Source of the DNA: Crossaster papposus
Lineage: Eukaryota; Echinodermata; Asteroidea; Velatida; Solasteridae
Reading direction: 5' to 3'
Assembly: GCA_037893245.1 (NCBI GenBank)
Contig: JBAIAA010000774.1
Coordinates: 186,001 to 250,000, forward strand
DNA: 64,000 bases
Shown: one piece after another, positions 1 through 11,874 of the stretch
How positions within the stretch are numbered: position 1 is the stretch's first letter
Layout of the letters: every line of letters begins with the position of its first letter
The notes under the pieces: generated by a model
What the model saw: the letters and a program-made list of their open reading frames with translations, nothing else
What the model was told of the DNA's origin: nothing
The model's database searches: none
Made by a program: the position numbers and the translations under genes

Positions 1-1470
1 TTGTCCAGGATGTACATTTATATTGCTTTCACGTTGTTCGCTTGCACGATTCACTCCATCACTGCCTTTAGCTCCTAGTTCAACTGTAGGCCCTCCATCA
101 CTCAATGATTTATTGCAAAAACAACAGCACTCCATGGTGTAAATGCTTAACCCTAACTCCCTCACCATTGTTATTGAACAATACAATTCCTTCAAAATCC
201 TCCAACTTCCTTTGTTGTGTAAAGAGTTAGGGTTAATATAAGGCAAATGATATGACATCTAATATACAGTTAAGATCAATAAAACTTTAGCTGTGAATAC
301 TGCACACTTGGAAAAAGTCTATACTCCATTGTTGAACGGGGCTCTGGAGGAGGGTGCCTATTCTAAACTTGGCAGGTATCTATTCTACAGTTAGATGGTG
401 TATATTGTATTCATTTGGAGTAATTATGTTCATTCTATCTAGTTGAACGGTATATAATACTGCTCTGGTGGAAGCTTGACTTCTACATTTGAAGGGTGAC
501 TCCTATCCTGCATTTCTATTTGAAGGATGTCCCAAGTTGAAATGAGGGTTTCTATTATATATATATGTAACATGTCTATTCGACAGTGCGGACCTGCATA
601 CAATTGAAACAGATATTAACAAAATATATTGGTCATTTATGCAGAAACAAAAAAAATCACAAGAGCAATTCAGTGACACTAAATTATTTCTGACATTTGA
701 CTAGAATAATAGTATTCTTAAAATTATACACAAAACGTATGGGAGAGTGTATGGGAGGAACGATGCTCACATAATTGTTTTGGGGCTTGACCAACTGACA
801 CTGAAATATTAGTAAGGCAGCCTAGTCAAGACCCCCTGATCTAGATCTCAAATCCACCATACTTTTCTGTCAAACGCATTTGAAGGGCCCAACAGGGCTA
901 TCCAATGCCGCCGCTAAGACTAATAAGGCCATGAAGCTAGCGCCATCGCTAGCCGGCCGGCCAGCGCTAGCATTGGAGCAATCCTTAGTCCTTACATCTT
1001 CTATAGCTGGCCTAAATCTAATAAAATAGCTAAATGTACCTTTTATCAGACTCATAATGTGTTCCTCTGAAATGGTTTATGTCCATGTCAATCCCTGCTA
1101 CAGCAACTACAGCCCCCGTCATATTGCTGTAGGCACGTGTGTAGGCTTGCCTTTGTAGCTAGCACTGCATAGATCGGCTATCGAGAAAGTTTCTCACCTC
1201 TCTAAAGTAAACTGTTGCACTGTGAACAACTTCTTACCAATCCAACGACCATGCGGCTAGGTAAAGCCTCTCCCCTATACATACATGTAGCCCTACCAAC
1301 AGCTCTTGTGTTTGTCGGATACTCATAAGGGATAGTTTTCTGAATATTTTATTTTTGTTTTTATTTAATATAAAATGGCATGATATTTGTGTTGTTATAG
1401 TCTAGTGCATGCATAATGAAATAATATAATCTGCAAAGAGGATAAACTGAACATAAATTACATGTTAGAC

Positions 1471-1500
1471 TGTGTGGGTGTGGGTGTGGGTGTGGGTGTG
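1471..1500. repeat. (TGTGGG)n simple repeat
   Basis: About five copies of the hexamer TGTGGG are read directly. This is a simple-sequence tract with no visible function. Confidence 0.85.
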
Positions 1501-1659
1501 AGTGGTGCGAAGGGGTTTGTTTGAGGTGTGTGATGTACATGTAGCATATGGATATTTTAGTTGATTAAAAATGTACAGCAGATTACTTTTCCAACTCTAT
1601 TAGTGCCACAACAGCTCTACAAGTTGAAACATATGACAAAACCTATGTGTAAATCTTAG

Positions 1660-2060
1660 TATATTGGCGGCCATTTTGGATTTATGAATGCTGCGATGCA
1701 CAATTAAACAAGATGTACCTCTGTATATGATATATACACCATATTACATTCATATAAATGTGAAATGTGTGCTTTAAAGTGCCAAAACAATTACCTATGA
1801 TAAGAAATGCAACTCGATATCAGTGAAAATCTTCGAAAAAGCGGCCATTTTGGATTTATGCAAATTAGGCACACTTCCACTACTTGAATTTTTTGGGACT
1901 TTTAGTATGTCATTTTAGGGACCTTACTGAAATGCATTGCAGTGAAAAATATTTTATTGCAATTTGTTTGACGTTTACCTAAAAAATGACACAATATTCC
2001 TAGCCTAATAGACAATGGGCCGTGACCTATTATTGTGCCATTATTTGACCCACAAAAGCG
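1660..2060 (+). repeat. Dispersed repeat, copy 1
   Basis: This stretch is similar, in inverted orientation, to roughly 8,700-9,400. Shared words include TTTATGCAAATTAG, TTTTTAGTATGTCATT, GCAATTTGTTTGA and AGACAATGGGCCGTGA. By eye about three quarters of positions match. It also holds an internal repeat, GGCCATTTTGGATTTATG, at about 1,668 and 1,842. It is probably an old transposon copy; no coding capacity is visible. Confidence 0.55.
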
Positions 2061-2538
2061 GTGGGAAAAAAAATTACGGGAATTTGTTGAGAAAATTATG
2101 TAAGCCCTTCGATTACTTTTCACAAACGAGACTCGGGTACGTTAATTAGCAAGTTTAATTTTAATTAATTATTTAGAGGACCGAAATACGCTTTTAGCCT
2201 CGTACGAAAACCAGCGAATAGGAAAATTCGTTTTATCTTTTCTCGACAACGAGCCAATGAGAAGCGCCGTAACGGCACGGAAGGTTTATGAGACAATATG
2301 GCGGCGTGCAGTTCGTCTTCGACGAGTGACGAATCTACAGAAGAGAAAGTGTGTTTTATGTGCATTTTCCCGTCGAAGTTTCTCAAAATTGTGCCATTTT
2401 CTGCAAAAACGTGGTCTACTTTCTTGAGATTTGTTCCGCAACGGAAATCTTTGGACGGTCCTCAAGCAGAAATCGCGATAGAATTCGTTGTTAATTACTC
2501 CGAGTTCGACGAAGATGGCAGCCCAGCGATCTCAATAC

Positions 2539-3714
2539 GGTATCCGGTCACTTCGGCACCTAGCCAAGTCGGCACCCACCAACTCGGCACCTTGTCAACT
2601 CGGCACCTGACCAACTCGGCACCTAGTCGGCACCCAGCAACTCGGCACCTAGCCAACTCGGCACCCGAAAATTTACCTCCTGCTCACGACTTCCAACTCG
2701 GCACCTGACCGACTCGGCACCTAACCAACTCGGCACCTGACCTCGGCACCATGCCTCAACTACTATGGGCCGTGCCTGAACATTAAATCTACATTAGTTT
2801 TATACATTTCAAGAAAAACTATATTACAAAAAAAATATAAAACGAACATTTACAGCTCAGCTTGCCGGCCCGCACGACAGACGTCGGCGGGCGCGCGGCA
2901 GCGGTACATCCGCCGAGTTACCCATCCAGCATTTGGGGCCGGTACGCGGTGTAGGCCTATTATGACAAAAACGGACTCATTATATTGTGAGAGCATTGTA
3001 CATTCTGGAGATATGTGGAGATATTATTACCATTAGGAGCCGACAGGGTTAATAAACTAGGTAATAGAGTCCGATTTTAATAGCAGTCTGAAGTTCATGG
3101 CGAAGGTGTACCGCGTATGCGGGCAATGCACTGCACTGGTAACAGCGAACCCCGACGCACAGGGCTTCTTCCCGGCCCTATGCATGCGCGTTCACGGCAA
3201 CCCGCCAGGCCCAGGCCCCCGGGCCCGGCGACGGAGCCGAGCGTTTCTGGTCTTGCTGATTTGTTTGATACTTATGCCTACATAATTAATCTTGTTGTTT
3301 CGTAGGGTGTAGACCCCTACCGTCCACATCGGTATTTTGTGCTATAATGACGTAGGCCTATTATTATGTAAAGAACTAAAGGTCCGAGTCAGTTGTAAGT
3401 TGGTTTATGTATTTTTTTCCTTTATTTTTCTTTTGTTATTTTTTTCCACCTTCCCCCCTTTTTATGATAATTCATAATTTATATTATTAAATTAATGAGA
3501 AGAGTTAGTGCGGGTAGGTTCATGCGCCCGTACTAATATCGGAGGTGCCGAGTAGGTCAGGTGCCGAGTCGGTCAGGTGCCGAGTTGGTCAGGTGCCGAG
3601 TTGGTCAGGTGCCGAGTTGGTTTTTGTGCAGGTGCCGAGTTGGTGGGTGCCGAGTTGGCAAGGTGCCGAGTTGGTGGGTGCCGACTTGACCAGGTGCCGA
3701 AGTGACCGACATTC
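2539..3714. mobile_element. Foldback (TU-like) transposon with modular inverted repeats
   Basis: The element is bounded by an 8-bp direct repeat CTCAATAC (2,531-2,538 and 3,715-3,722). Its ends are inverted repeats, CGGTCACTTCGGCACC on the left and its complement on the right. Each arm (about 2,546-2,745 and 3,545-3,708) is built from 14-16 bp tandem modules containing ACTCGGCACC or its complement. The interior of about 800 bp has no transposase-sized frame. Modular arms plus an 8-bp target duplication match the sea-urchin TU foldback family. It lies inside a coding exon of the surrounding gene. Confidence 0.85.
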
Positions 3715-4123
3715 CTCAATACCACCACCCCATGCGGGTTTTCATCAGACGTGTTACACGCGGTTTACGGACTCGCAACGAGTTACTAGAGTTGCTGAAA
3801 ACATGAAGAAGAAAAAGGAAAAGGCTGGCTGCAGTGGTAAGTTATTTAGCCTAACATTAGGCCTATTTTTTTTTTTTTTTGGGGGGGGGGGGGCAGAGGC
3901 TTCTGAACTGACTTACCCCATCCATTGATTTTTTTGTTAGTCCAAATAATTTGGACCCTAGTTATCGCTTTTTGAACATTTGGACATGATCTGGCTATAC
4001 TTTACTAGGGTCCGAACGAATTGTTAACAAAATACTGGGCAAATAAAAAACTGGAAACAACTGAAGGCCCCAAAAATCTGCTAAAAATGAGAAAGAAATT
4101 ACCCAGGATAGTTTAGATCTAAA

Positions 4124-4387
4124 CATCATGGCATTCCCTAAGTCCACGTCAATTGTTCACAATAACCGTTAATTTTACCCCCCAAAATGACAAATGTTCT
4201 GACTAGCTTACCGCTGACATCTGCCAAGCACCGTTCGTCATTGAACTTTGGGTTGTTTGTATTCGATCACACTTACCTGACTCCGGCTGGGTGTGAAGTA
4301 AAGCTAGTCAGAACATTTGTAATTTTTGGGGTAAAATTACCGGTTATTGTGAACAATTGAAGTGGACTTAGGGAATGCCATGATGTA
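4124..4387. mobile_element. Short inverted-repeat element (MITE-like) in an intron
   Basis: Arms of about 90 bp, one starting CATCATGGCATTCCCTAAGT and the other ending in its complement, flank a loop of roughly 80 bp. The arms differ at only a few positions. It sits in the first intron of the decayed gene and has no coding capacity. No target duplication could be fixed. Confidence 0.75.
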
Positions 4388-6256
4388 TAGATAACTAGTT
4401 TCCATATTTATATTCGGACTAAATTTGTGTAAATCTGGTTTCGTTTCCACTCGGACCCACACCAACTCAGACCCATGCCAACTTGGACCCATTTCAAACA
4501 AACACGAACTCATCCTAAGGACTTTTTTTAAAAAACATTCATGGTATTCCCTCAGCTCAGCATCAATTTTGAAACTAAATCTCGAGAAACATTGTTTTAA
4601 TTTAATGTTAGAGTTTTGTATTTTATTTTATAGTTTATTTTTAGGGACCCTACATGTATTTTGTGCATATCATTATCATTTTACAATGTGTTGCACATCC
4701 TTATGTTGAACATCTTATGTTGAACATCCTTGACCAACTGTTATTTTGTATTTTTTAATTTGTATGGCCTTTTAAAAAGTTATATAAATCAGTAAACAAA
4801 GCTATTCATGCACTTTCACAGTTTCAGTTTGTGCATACATGTAAATGCAGTACAGTATTGTCTGTGGATGCTATTATTTCAACACAGTTACAATTTTTTG
4901 TTATTTATTTGCAGCAACAACTTCACAGGCACACAGTAGTGAAGAACTGCCAGATGAAAACCCCAGACCAGAGAAAAGACGGATGCTTCGTTCCAGCTTC
5001 AGTCGCTCTGCGGTGCAGTCCAGATCATCACATGTTTTACCAAGCATATGCATTCTCTGCCAGAAAGAGAAGACGATAACATGTCGATCAACCCGTAAAA
5101 GGGTGAAGGAACACCTCGTCAAGTGCTCCACTATAGATGCGGTTAGGTTAAAACAAGCTGCAAAGGACAACAATAACGTAGTGTTTCTATTGTGGATGGG
5201 ATGGCGTTGATTCAACAGGTAAATGTGACTAAGCTTCCAGGTCAACCAACATTCCTAAATCTTGCCCATATCATCCTGAAGCGGATAATCAACAGAGCAA
5301 AGGCAAGCAATTCTAAAACAGTACATTTTGTGACTGACACGTACCCAAAGGTCTCCAAAGGTCTTTCAAGGAAAGCTGAGATTGCCATGCCTCCCAACCG
5401 TGACTCCCTTGAACAACACATCAAGAGAGCAAACTACCAAGCAGGTATGTAGAAGATTTTCTTCTTTTAATCAGATTAATAATTGAGCAAACACTATGGG
5501 ACAACATACTGTGTTGGCTTCGTGTAGGGTGCAGCATCGAGACCTTGGGACACGATCGACTATACATGTATGCTGCTTATATAGTGTTTGTTGAATTATA
5601 AGTTTGATTATAATAAAATGGTTAATTTTAATGTATAGAGTGTCTATCATGAATTATGTAAATGAGCTATGTAATAAAAAATCATGTACAACATTTAAAT
5701 TGAATAATTAACATTCATGCCTGCATGAGTTGTTTACAAATTCTGAAATGAATTTACGTACAAAGCAAAGCAAATGGCAAAAAAGGGCCCCAAAATATTC
5801 TTTGGTCCGTGTGTGCTCTAGTTATCAGATTTGTTCAAAACAATTATTTTGCAGACCTGTGATTTCTTGAATACTTGGGAAACCGCATAATACTTGTTTA
5901 CCAATTGCGATTTATCGTTTAAATTTTCAGGTATATACAAGAGGAGCCTGCAAGCTACTCCAGAGATCCCACAACCTTCTCACCATGGATGGAAGATGGA
6001 GAATGGGAACCTTCTCATCGATTGGATGACCCTTCCGCCGGCACCAGATAGTGTCATAGAGTTAGCGAACTGTTCTGGGACTTGCAAGAAGAACAAATGC
6101 AGCGATACCAACATGTGTACATGTTTGCAGAATGATGTTCCATGCACAGATCTTTGTAAGTGTGCCAGAGAGAACTGTAACAACATAACTGGACGTGTTG
6201 AACTCGAAGATGATGATGAAGACGATGATGAGGTATCTGATCTCGATGAAGATTAG

Positions 6257-7573
6257 GGAAGTTCTTTTGTTGTCCATGATCTTAGTTGAGAGACTGGGAC
6301 ATGTGCTTGATAGCTAATATTTTGTTTCTTCGAAGCAGTGTTGTCATGGCCAATTTTTCATGTCCACAGTAGTACTAAATTGCGCAGACGACAAAAAAAT
6401 TTTAACCTTGTGTACAAAGACATGAATCAATACATTATGTCACTGCCTCCCCCCAAAAAAATACTTTAGATAGGTTATGATAGTGGGCATCATTTAAACC
6501 TTTACTTTGAGAGAAAAAACAGTTAAGCATGAAGCAGCTGGAGTCTGTTTTGTGGTGGGGTGTTTTGTAAAGTGTTTTCAATCATCCAACAATATTTACT
6601 TCATTTGCTGAATTACCTCAACAATAACAGATCAGCTACCAGGTGAAAGAGGTAAATCAGGAAATGGTGTATAAAGTATTAACTATTACTAGATGACACC
6701 CGATGTTACAATATTAATAAGGAACTTGTGCCAAGATTACCGCTACTATAAACCAGTATGGCAATTTGACGGTGCATGTAAAACTCAAAGTGAGGCAGTG
6801 TGACATAAAACCTTTAACTTTGATTGTAGCATGCAGAAACTGGTTCTGTGATGTCAATTCATCTATAAAACGCACCATTTGATTATGTTAACTGCATGTA
6901 TTATATAATTCCTATAACTACATGTATTCTGTTCATTTGATTGGTAAAATGATGTTCACTATTTTTCCAATTTCTTTCTTTTTCCTGGTGAATATAATTT
7001 GTATAATTAAGTCGAGGAAAAGTATATGAGTTATATAAACAATATATTTAATGATTTCATTTGTACAATGGAAAGTCTGTATTTCACCGGATAAACATTC
7101 AATATTTGTATAAAAACACATCGCAAATGAAAAAATACAACGTAACACTAGAATAATTTCTATTAGCCTTTGGATTTTAATCAATCATAAAATATGTTTA
7201 TGTTCCACACATTTACATATATTAGGATTAAAGAAGTACATAGTATTAATTTTCTTCAAGCAACAGTCTCGAAAAATGGAAGGCCTACGTTAACCTAAAA
7301 ACCTTTGGGAAATATTTTGCTGAATGTCCTTTATTATTACATACAATATTGGTATGCTGCCAGTTATTACATTATTTGTATTATATTTGTATTTCAGAGA
7401 AATATTTTTCTGATTTTGTTTTCTAAATTTCATTGTTCTTTGTGGTTTTTCATCAATATCAATAAACATTGTTATCAGAATGAAATCCCCACTCAAATAA
7501 TGAAGTCTTTATTATAATTAATCACCTAAAAGCATTCTTAAATTAGAACATACAGTTTGATTCTGAACTTACA
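6257..7573. other. No gene recognised
   Basis: AT-rich sequence downstream of the decayed gene. The frames present are short and overlap on both strands, as expected by chance in AT-rich DNA. Nothing further is supported. Confidence 0.4.
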
Positions 7574-8510
7574 ATGAATACCCACATCAATAAAGCTTGC
7601 TCTGCAGCCTTTTTCCATCTTCATAACATCAAACGAATTAGTCAATTTCTGACGCAAGACTCTCTTGTAAAACTAATTCATGCATTTGTGACCAGTCGTC
7701 TTGATTATTGTAATAGCCTTTTGTATGGTCTGCCAAAGTCACAGCTAGCTAAACTGCAAAGGGTTCAAAATGCTGCAGCCAGAATTGTTACTAACACACC
7801 CCGGTTTGAACACATTACACCTATAATTCGTCAATTACATTGGCTGCCTGTTTCGTACAGGATTAATTTTAAAATTCTTTTGTTGACCTTCAAAGCTCTT
7901 CATGGTCTTTCTCCAAAGTACTTACAGGATCTTGTTTCCATCCGGAAAGTATCTTCATATCAACTTAGGTCAGGGAATAATGGTATTTTCTTAGATTATC
8001 CCTCTGGTAAAATGTTGACTACATTTGGTGACAGGGCTTTTTCTGTGGCAGCCCCTAAGCTTTGGAATGCACTACCGTTTCATATACGTAGCGAACAGAA
8101 ACTCACCTCTTTTAAATGTAACATAAAAACCCATCTTTTTAAAGCCGCTTTTTAGTGTGTTTTTGGTGTTGTTATTTTTTGTCTTTTGTTTGTCTTTCTT
8201 CTATGGTCGCCTTGCCAGTTTGTTTAGATTTTTAGTATAGATAGGGTTTGAGGCGTCTGTCTCCTGAAAAGATCAAGACATTACCGATGCCAGCAGGGAT
8301 AGGCCTATGTAATTAGTAACTATTAGTTCTCTGTTGGCGGGACAGACGTATCCCCATACTTTTGTTTAGGCACTGGCCTGGTGATCAGTCTTTTTTCTTT
8401 GTCTTTTTCTTCCATTCTGTGCTTTTTTTTTTTGTGTTCTGCGCCTTTGATCATTTTGTATGTAAGGGGCGCAATATAAATTTTAAATATTATTATTATT
8501 TATTATTATT
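7574..8510 (+). mobile_element. 5'-truncated CR1/L2-type LINE (C-terminal reverse transcriptase end plus 3' tail)
   Basis: A 193-residue frame (7,574-8,155) has the sequence style of the C-terminal region after the reverse transcriptase core in CR1/L2-type LINEs, including LDYCNSLLYGLP, LQRVQNAAARIV, LHWLPVSYRI and a late FGDRAFSVAAPKLWNALP. The polymerase core with its YADD-type motif is missing, so the copy is 5'-truncated. About 350 bp of 3' untranslated sequence follows, ending near 8,468-8,510 in GGCGCAATATAAAT and an ATT-rich microsatellite tail typical of such elements. Confidence 0.9.
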
Positions 8511-8699
8511 GATGTCAATACATGCACAAGGGCTTTTATTATAACATACACTTGATGTCAACAAATACTTCAGGGAAGCGGTTCTCGGTAATGCGCAACA
8601 TTTGCGATTGTGAAAAAACAGGTGTTGCTTAGAAGGGTATTAGGCCCCATTTTATCAAATTTCACCCCCACCCCAGATGGTGGTCATTGAACTTGAAAA

Positions 8700-9400
8700 C
8701 TACAGGGATATTAACCTCACGGCCCATTGTCTATAATGGCCGTATGCGTAGTTATGCGGCGAGGCAATGGAGTGGTCTCCACCAAAATGTGCAAAATGTA
8801 AATCAGTTAGGACTGAACATCAGGACTGAACGTGGTTTGTAAAACTCCACAATAAGGAGCCCTGAAAATGTTAAATACAATAATAAAAACCCATCCTAGG
8901 ATTTTCAATCAAAAGATTACGAAATCAATGTCAATCCACCCAAAGGGGCGTGTCCTCGAATCAGATTTGCAATACATCAAAATGAAATTCATTGATCTCT
9001 AAAATGAAGTAATATAATTAAATTAATAAGAAAACCAATTAAACAAAACTTACAGTATATACTGGCTCCTACGACTTGAAAACACCGTCAAGGGGTGCAG
9101 ATACACTGACAATGCAGCTAACTAATATCTCCTCAGCTACCGCTGAAAATCAGGCTATCGCCAACTCAGGATTATTCAGATATACCAACAAAACTTAGCA
9201 AAATCACGCTAAGTACAGGAGCTATCGCTCGGTCATGTATACTAGTCCAGGAAAAATAAGTTTTCACCTCAAACAAATTGCAACAAATTGTTTTTCACCA
9301 CAGTGCACTTCTAAAAGGTTCCTAGAATGACATACTAAAAATCTACAAAAATCCAAGTGGTGGAAATATGTCTAATTTGCATAAATCGTTAATCCCTGCC
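8700..9400 (-). repeat. Dispersed repeat, copy 2 (inverted relative to 1,660-2,060)
   Basis: Read on the minus strand, this region reproduces the order of words seen at 1,660-2,060, including the TTTATGCAAATTAG and GTATGTCATT segments and, at 8,711-8,740, the AGACAATGGGCCGTGA segment. It is longer than the first copy. No gene is visible in it. Confidence 0.5.
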
Positions 9401-9728
9401 ATGTAATATTTTGTATTCCCATATTTGGGTATATATTTTATTTTTATTTTTTGAAAAGTTTATTTTGGTGATTCTACTTACATATCCTCACTTGAATAAC
9501 ATTTGCTGAAGCATATAAGTGACTGAATAATTATGAGAACACAGTAATTATCCAAAATGACAACTTTGTGACCCTATAAATGTGCGCACATTACACTGTC
9601 TCCAGATATCATCATGTAGTCAGTATTGGTGAGCTTCAAATTCACCAAGTTGCTTACTGGCACAGTTATCATATTAAAACCTTATGAAAAATCATATGAA
9701 CAATAATAACATTGTGATATTTAGCCCA

Positions 9729-9980
9729 GAAAACAAAAACTGGGGGAAAATGGTGTGTCTATAAATTGGGCTAAAAAGTAGTTAAAGGGTTGCCTAACAT
9801 GGAATACTTGAACAAGTTCAAGGAAATCCCCAAAATACATTTTAACGTAGATATGATTATTGTAAGCAACAAAAATCTTAAATTTGGGGGGTTTCCTTGA
9901 ACTTGTTCAAGTCACTCAACCCTTTACCTACTTGTTAGCCCAATTTAGGGACACGTCATTTTTTTCAAGTTTTTGTTTGC
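9729..9980. mobile_element. Imperfect inverted-repeat element (MITE-like)
   Basis: The left arm (about 9,729-9,840) contains AATTGGGCTAA, GTTAAAGGGTTG and CTTGAACAAGTTCAAGGAAA. The right arm (about 9,890-9,980) contains their complements in reverse order. The loop is about 50 bp. No coding capacity or clear target duplication is visible. Confidence 0.7.
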
Positions 9981-10342
9981 ATTTTTAATGGCCCCTTAGT
10001 TTGGTTAGTTTGGTTAGTTAGGTTAGTTGGGTTAGTTGAGTTAGTCTTGCATACGCACTGTGGACCTCCGAACAATATAGGTCCACACGATGCGGGAAGA
10101 GGTTACGTTTTGTGGACTTGCACACGTCCACAATCCGTTTTTCAGTTTCCGAAAAAGAGCGCTAGAGGAAAAACGGGTTAGGGTTATATATAGAAAAGAT
10201 AGAAGGGACAGCTGAGAGGCCCATAATCCAAATTTGAGGGTAAATTTGTTTTGGGGAAGCGAGAAAAATGAGTATTTAGTCAAAGTTTGTTAACTACACG
10301 AAGACAAAGGAATGTCCACAGTGCGTATGTAAGGTAAAGCAT

Positions 10343-10922
10343 GTTGGGTTAGTTGGGTTAGTTGGGTTAGTTGGGTTAGTTGGGTTAGTTGGGTTAGTTG
10401 GGTTAGTTGGGTTAGTTGGGTTAGTTGGGTTAGTTGGGTTAGTTGGGTTAGTTGGGTTAGTTGGGTTAGTTGGGTTAGTTGGGTTAGTTGGGTTAGTTGG
10501 GTTAGTTGGGTTAGTTGGGTTAGTTGGGTTAGTTGGGTTAGTTGGGTTAGTTGGGTTAGTTGGGTTAGTTGGGTTAGTTGGGTTAGTTGGGTTAGTTGGG
10601 TTAGTTGGGTTAGTTGGGTTAGTTGGGTTAGTTGGGTTAGTTGGGTTAGTTGGGTTAGTTGGGTTAGTTGGGTTAGTTGGGTTAGTTGGGTTAGTTGGGT
10701 TAGTTGGGTTAGTTGGGTTAGTTGGGTTAGTTGGGTTAGTTGGGTTAGTTGGGTTAGTTGGGTTAGTTGGGTTAGTTGGGTTAGTTGGGTTAGTTGGGTT
10801 AGTTGGGTTAGTTGGGTTAGTTGGGTTAGTTGGGTTAGTTGGGTTAGTTGGGTTAGTTGGGTTAGTTGGGTTAGTTGGGTTAGTTGGGTTAGTTGGGTTA
10901 GTTGGGTTAGTTGGGTTAGTTG
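10343..10922. repeat. 58-copy 10-bp minisatellite (GTTGGGTTAG)
   Basis: 580 bp of perfectly repeated GTTGGGTTAG is read directly. The unit resembles a telomere-like GGGTTAG word but is 10 bp long and internal to a satellite. It gives long artefactual frames on the minus strand (repeating LTQ and PTN) that should not be annotated as genes. One GGG run per 10 bases suggests G-quadruplex potential. Confidence 0.95.
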
Positions 10923-11874
10923 AGTTAGTCTTGCATACGAACAATATAGGTCCACACGATGCGGGAAGAGGTTACGGTTTGTGGACTTGCCCAGGTCCAC
11001 AATCCGTTTTTCAGTTTCCGAAAAAGAGCGCTAGAGGAAAAACGGGTTAGGGTTATATATAGAAAAGATAGAAGGGACAGCTGAGAGGCCCATAATCCAA
11101 ATTTGAGGGTAAATTTGTTTTGGGGAAGCGAGAAATAATGAGTATTTAGTCAAGGTTTTTTAACTACACGAAGACAAGGGAATGTCCACAGTACGTATGT
11201 AAGGTAAAGCAACGTGGGTTAGTTGGGTTAGTTGGGTTAGTTGAGTTAGTCTTGCCTACGCACTGTGGACCTCCGAACAATATAGGTCCACACGATGCGG
11301 GAAGAGGTTACGGTTTGTGGACTTGCCCAGGTCCACAATCCGTTTTTCAGTTTCCGAAAAAGAGCGCTAGAGGAAAAACGGGTTAGGGTTATATATAGAA
11401 AAGATAGAAGGGACAGCTGAGAGGCCCATAATCCAAATTTGAGGGTAAATTTGTTTTGGGGAAGCGAGAAATAATGAGTATTTAGTCAAGGTTTTTTAAC
11501 TACACGAAGACAAGGGAATGTCCACAGTACGTATGTAAGGTAAAGCAACGTGGGTTAGTTGGGTTAGTTGGGTTAGTTGAGTTAGTCTTGCCTACGCACT
11601 GTGGACCTCCGAACAATATAGGTCCACACGATGCGGGAAGAGGTTACGGTGTGTGGACTTGCACACGTCCACAATCCGTTTTTCAGTTTCCGAAAAAGAG
11701 CGCTAGAGGAAAAACGGGTTAGGGTTATATATAGAAAAGATAGAAGGGACAGCTGAGAGGCCCATAATCCTAATTTGAGGGTAAATTTGTTTTGGGGAAG
11801 CGAGAAAAATGAGTATTTAGTCAAAGTTTGTTAACTACACGAATACAAAGGAATGTCCACAGTGCGTATGTCAT

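Larger units (their letters stand above)
1..2297. other. No gene recognised (left flank)
   Basis: AT-rich intergenic DNA with only short, unconvincing frames. It holds a G/T hexamer repeat at 1,471-1,500 and part of a dispersed repeat from about 1,660. The last 60 bases before 2,298 become CpG-rich, as expected near the 5' end of a gene. Confidence 0.5.
2298..6256 (+). pseudogene. Decayed multi-exon gene of an expanded invertebrate family (C-terminal Cys-rich CXC-like domain)
   Basis: Exon A starts at ATG 2,298 (Kozak-like context), is interrupted by a foldback transposon, and resumes at 3,723-3,836. Exon B is 4,915-5,444 and exon C is 5,931-6,256. Exon A without the transposon ends in phase 1, which fits the AG acceptor at 4,914. 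The B-C junction is also phase-consistent (NYQA then IYKRS). Visible motifs are FHQTCYTRFT in A, CILCQKEK in B, and HGW...IDWMTLPPAPDS plus a cysteine-rich tail and acidic C-terminus in C. Exon B changes frame near 5,165-5,190: the first frame stops at 5,208 while the other carries VDGMAL. A central part therefore appears deleted. The layout resembles uncharacterised proteins abundant in cnidarian and echinoderm genomes; function is unknown. Confidence 0.7.

Noticed and set aside
10343-10922. Telomere or interstitial telomeric repeat
   Set aside because: The unit is GTTGGGTTAG (10 bp), not TTAGGG, and it is embedded in a 336-bp satellite.
10290-11000. Long minus-strand frames of repeating LTQ or PTN
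   Set aside because: They are translations of the 10-bp tandem repeat, which is open in all frames because 10 is not a multiple of 3 and the unit lacks stops.
11582-11824. 80-residue minus-strand frames repeated in satellite units
   Set aside because: They recur only because the satellite is repeated; the units differ by indels and there is no recognisable motif.
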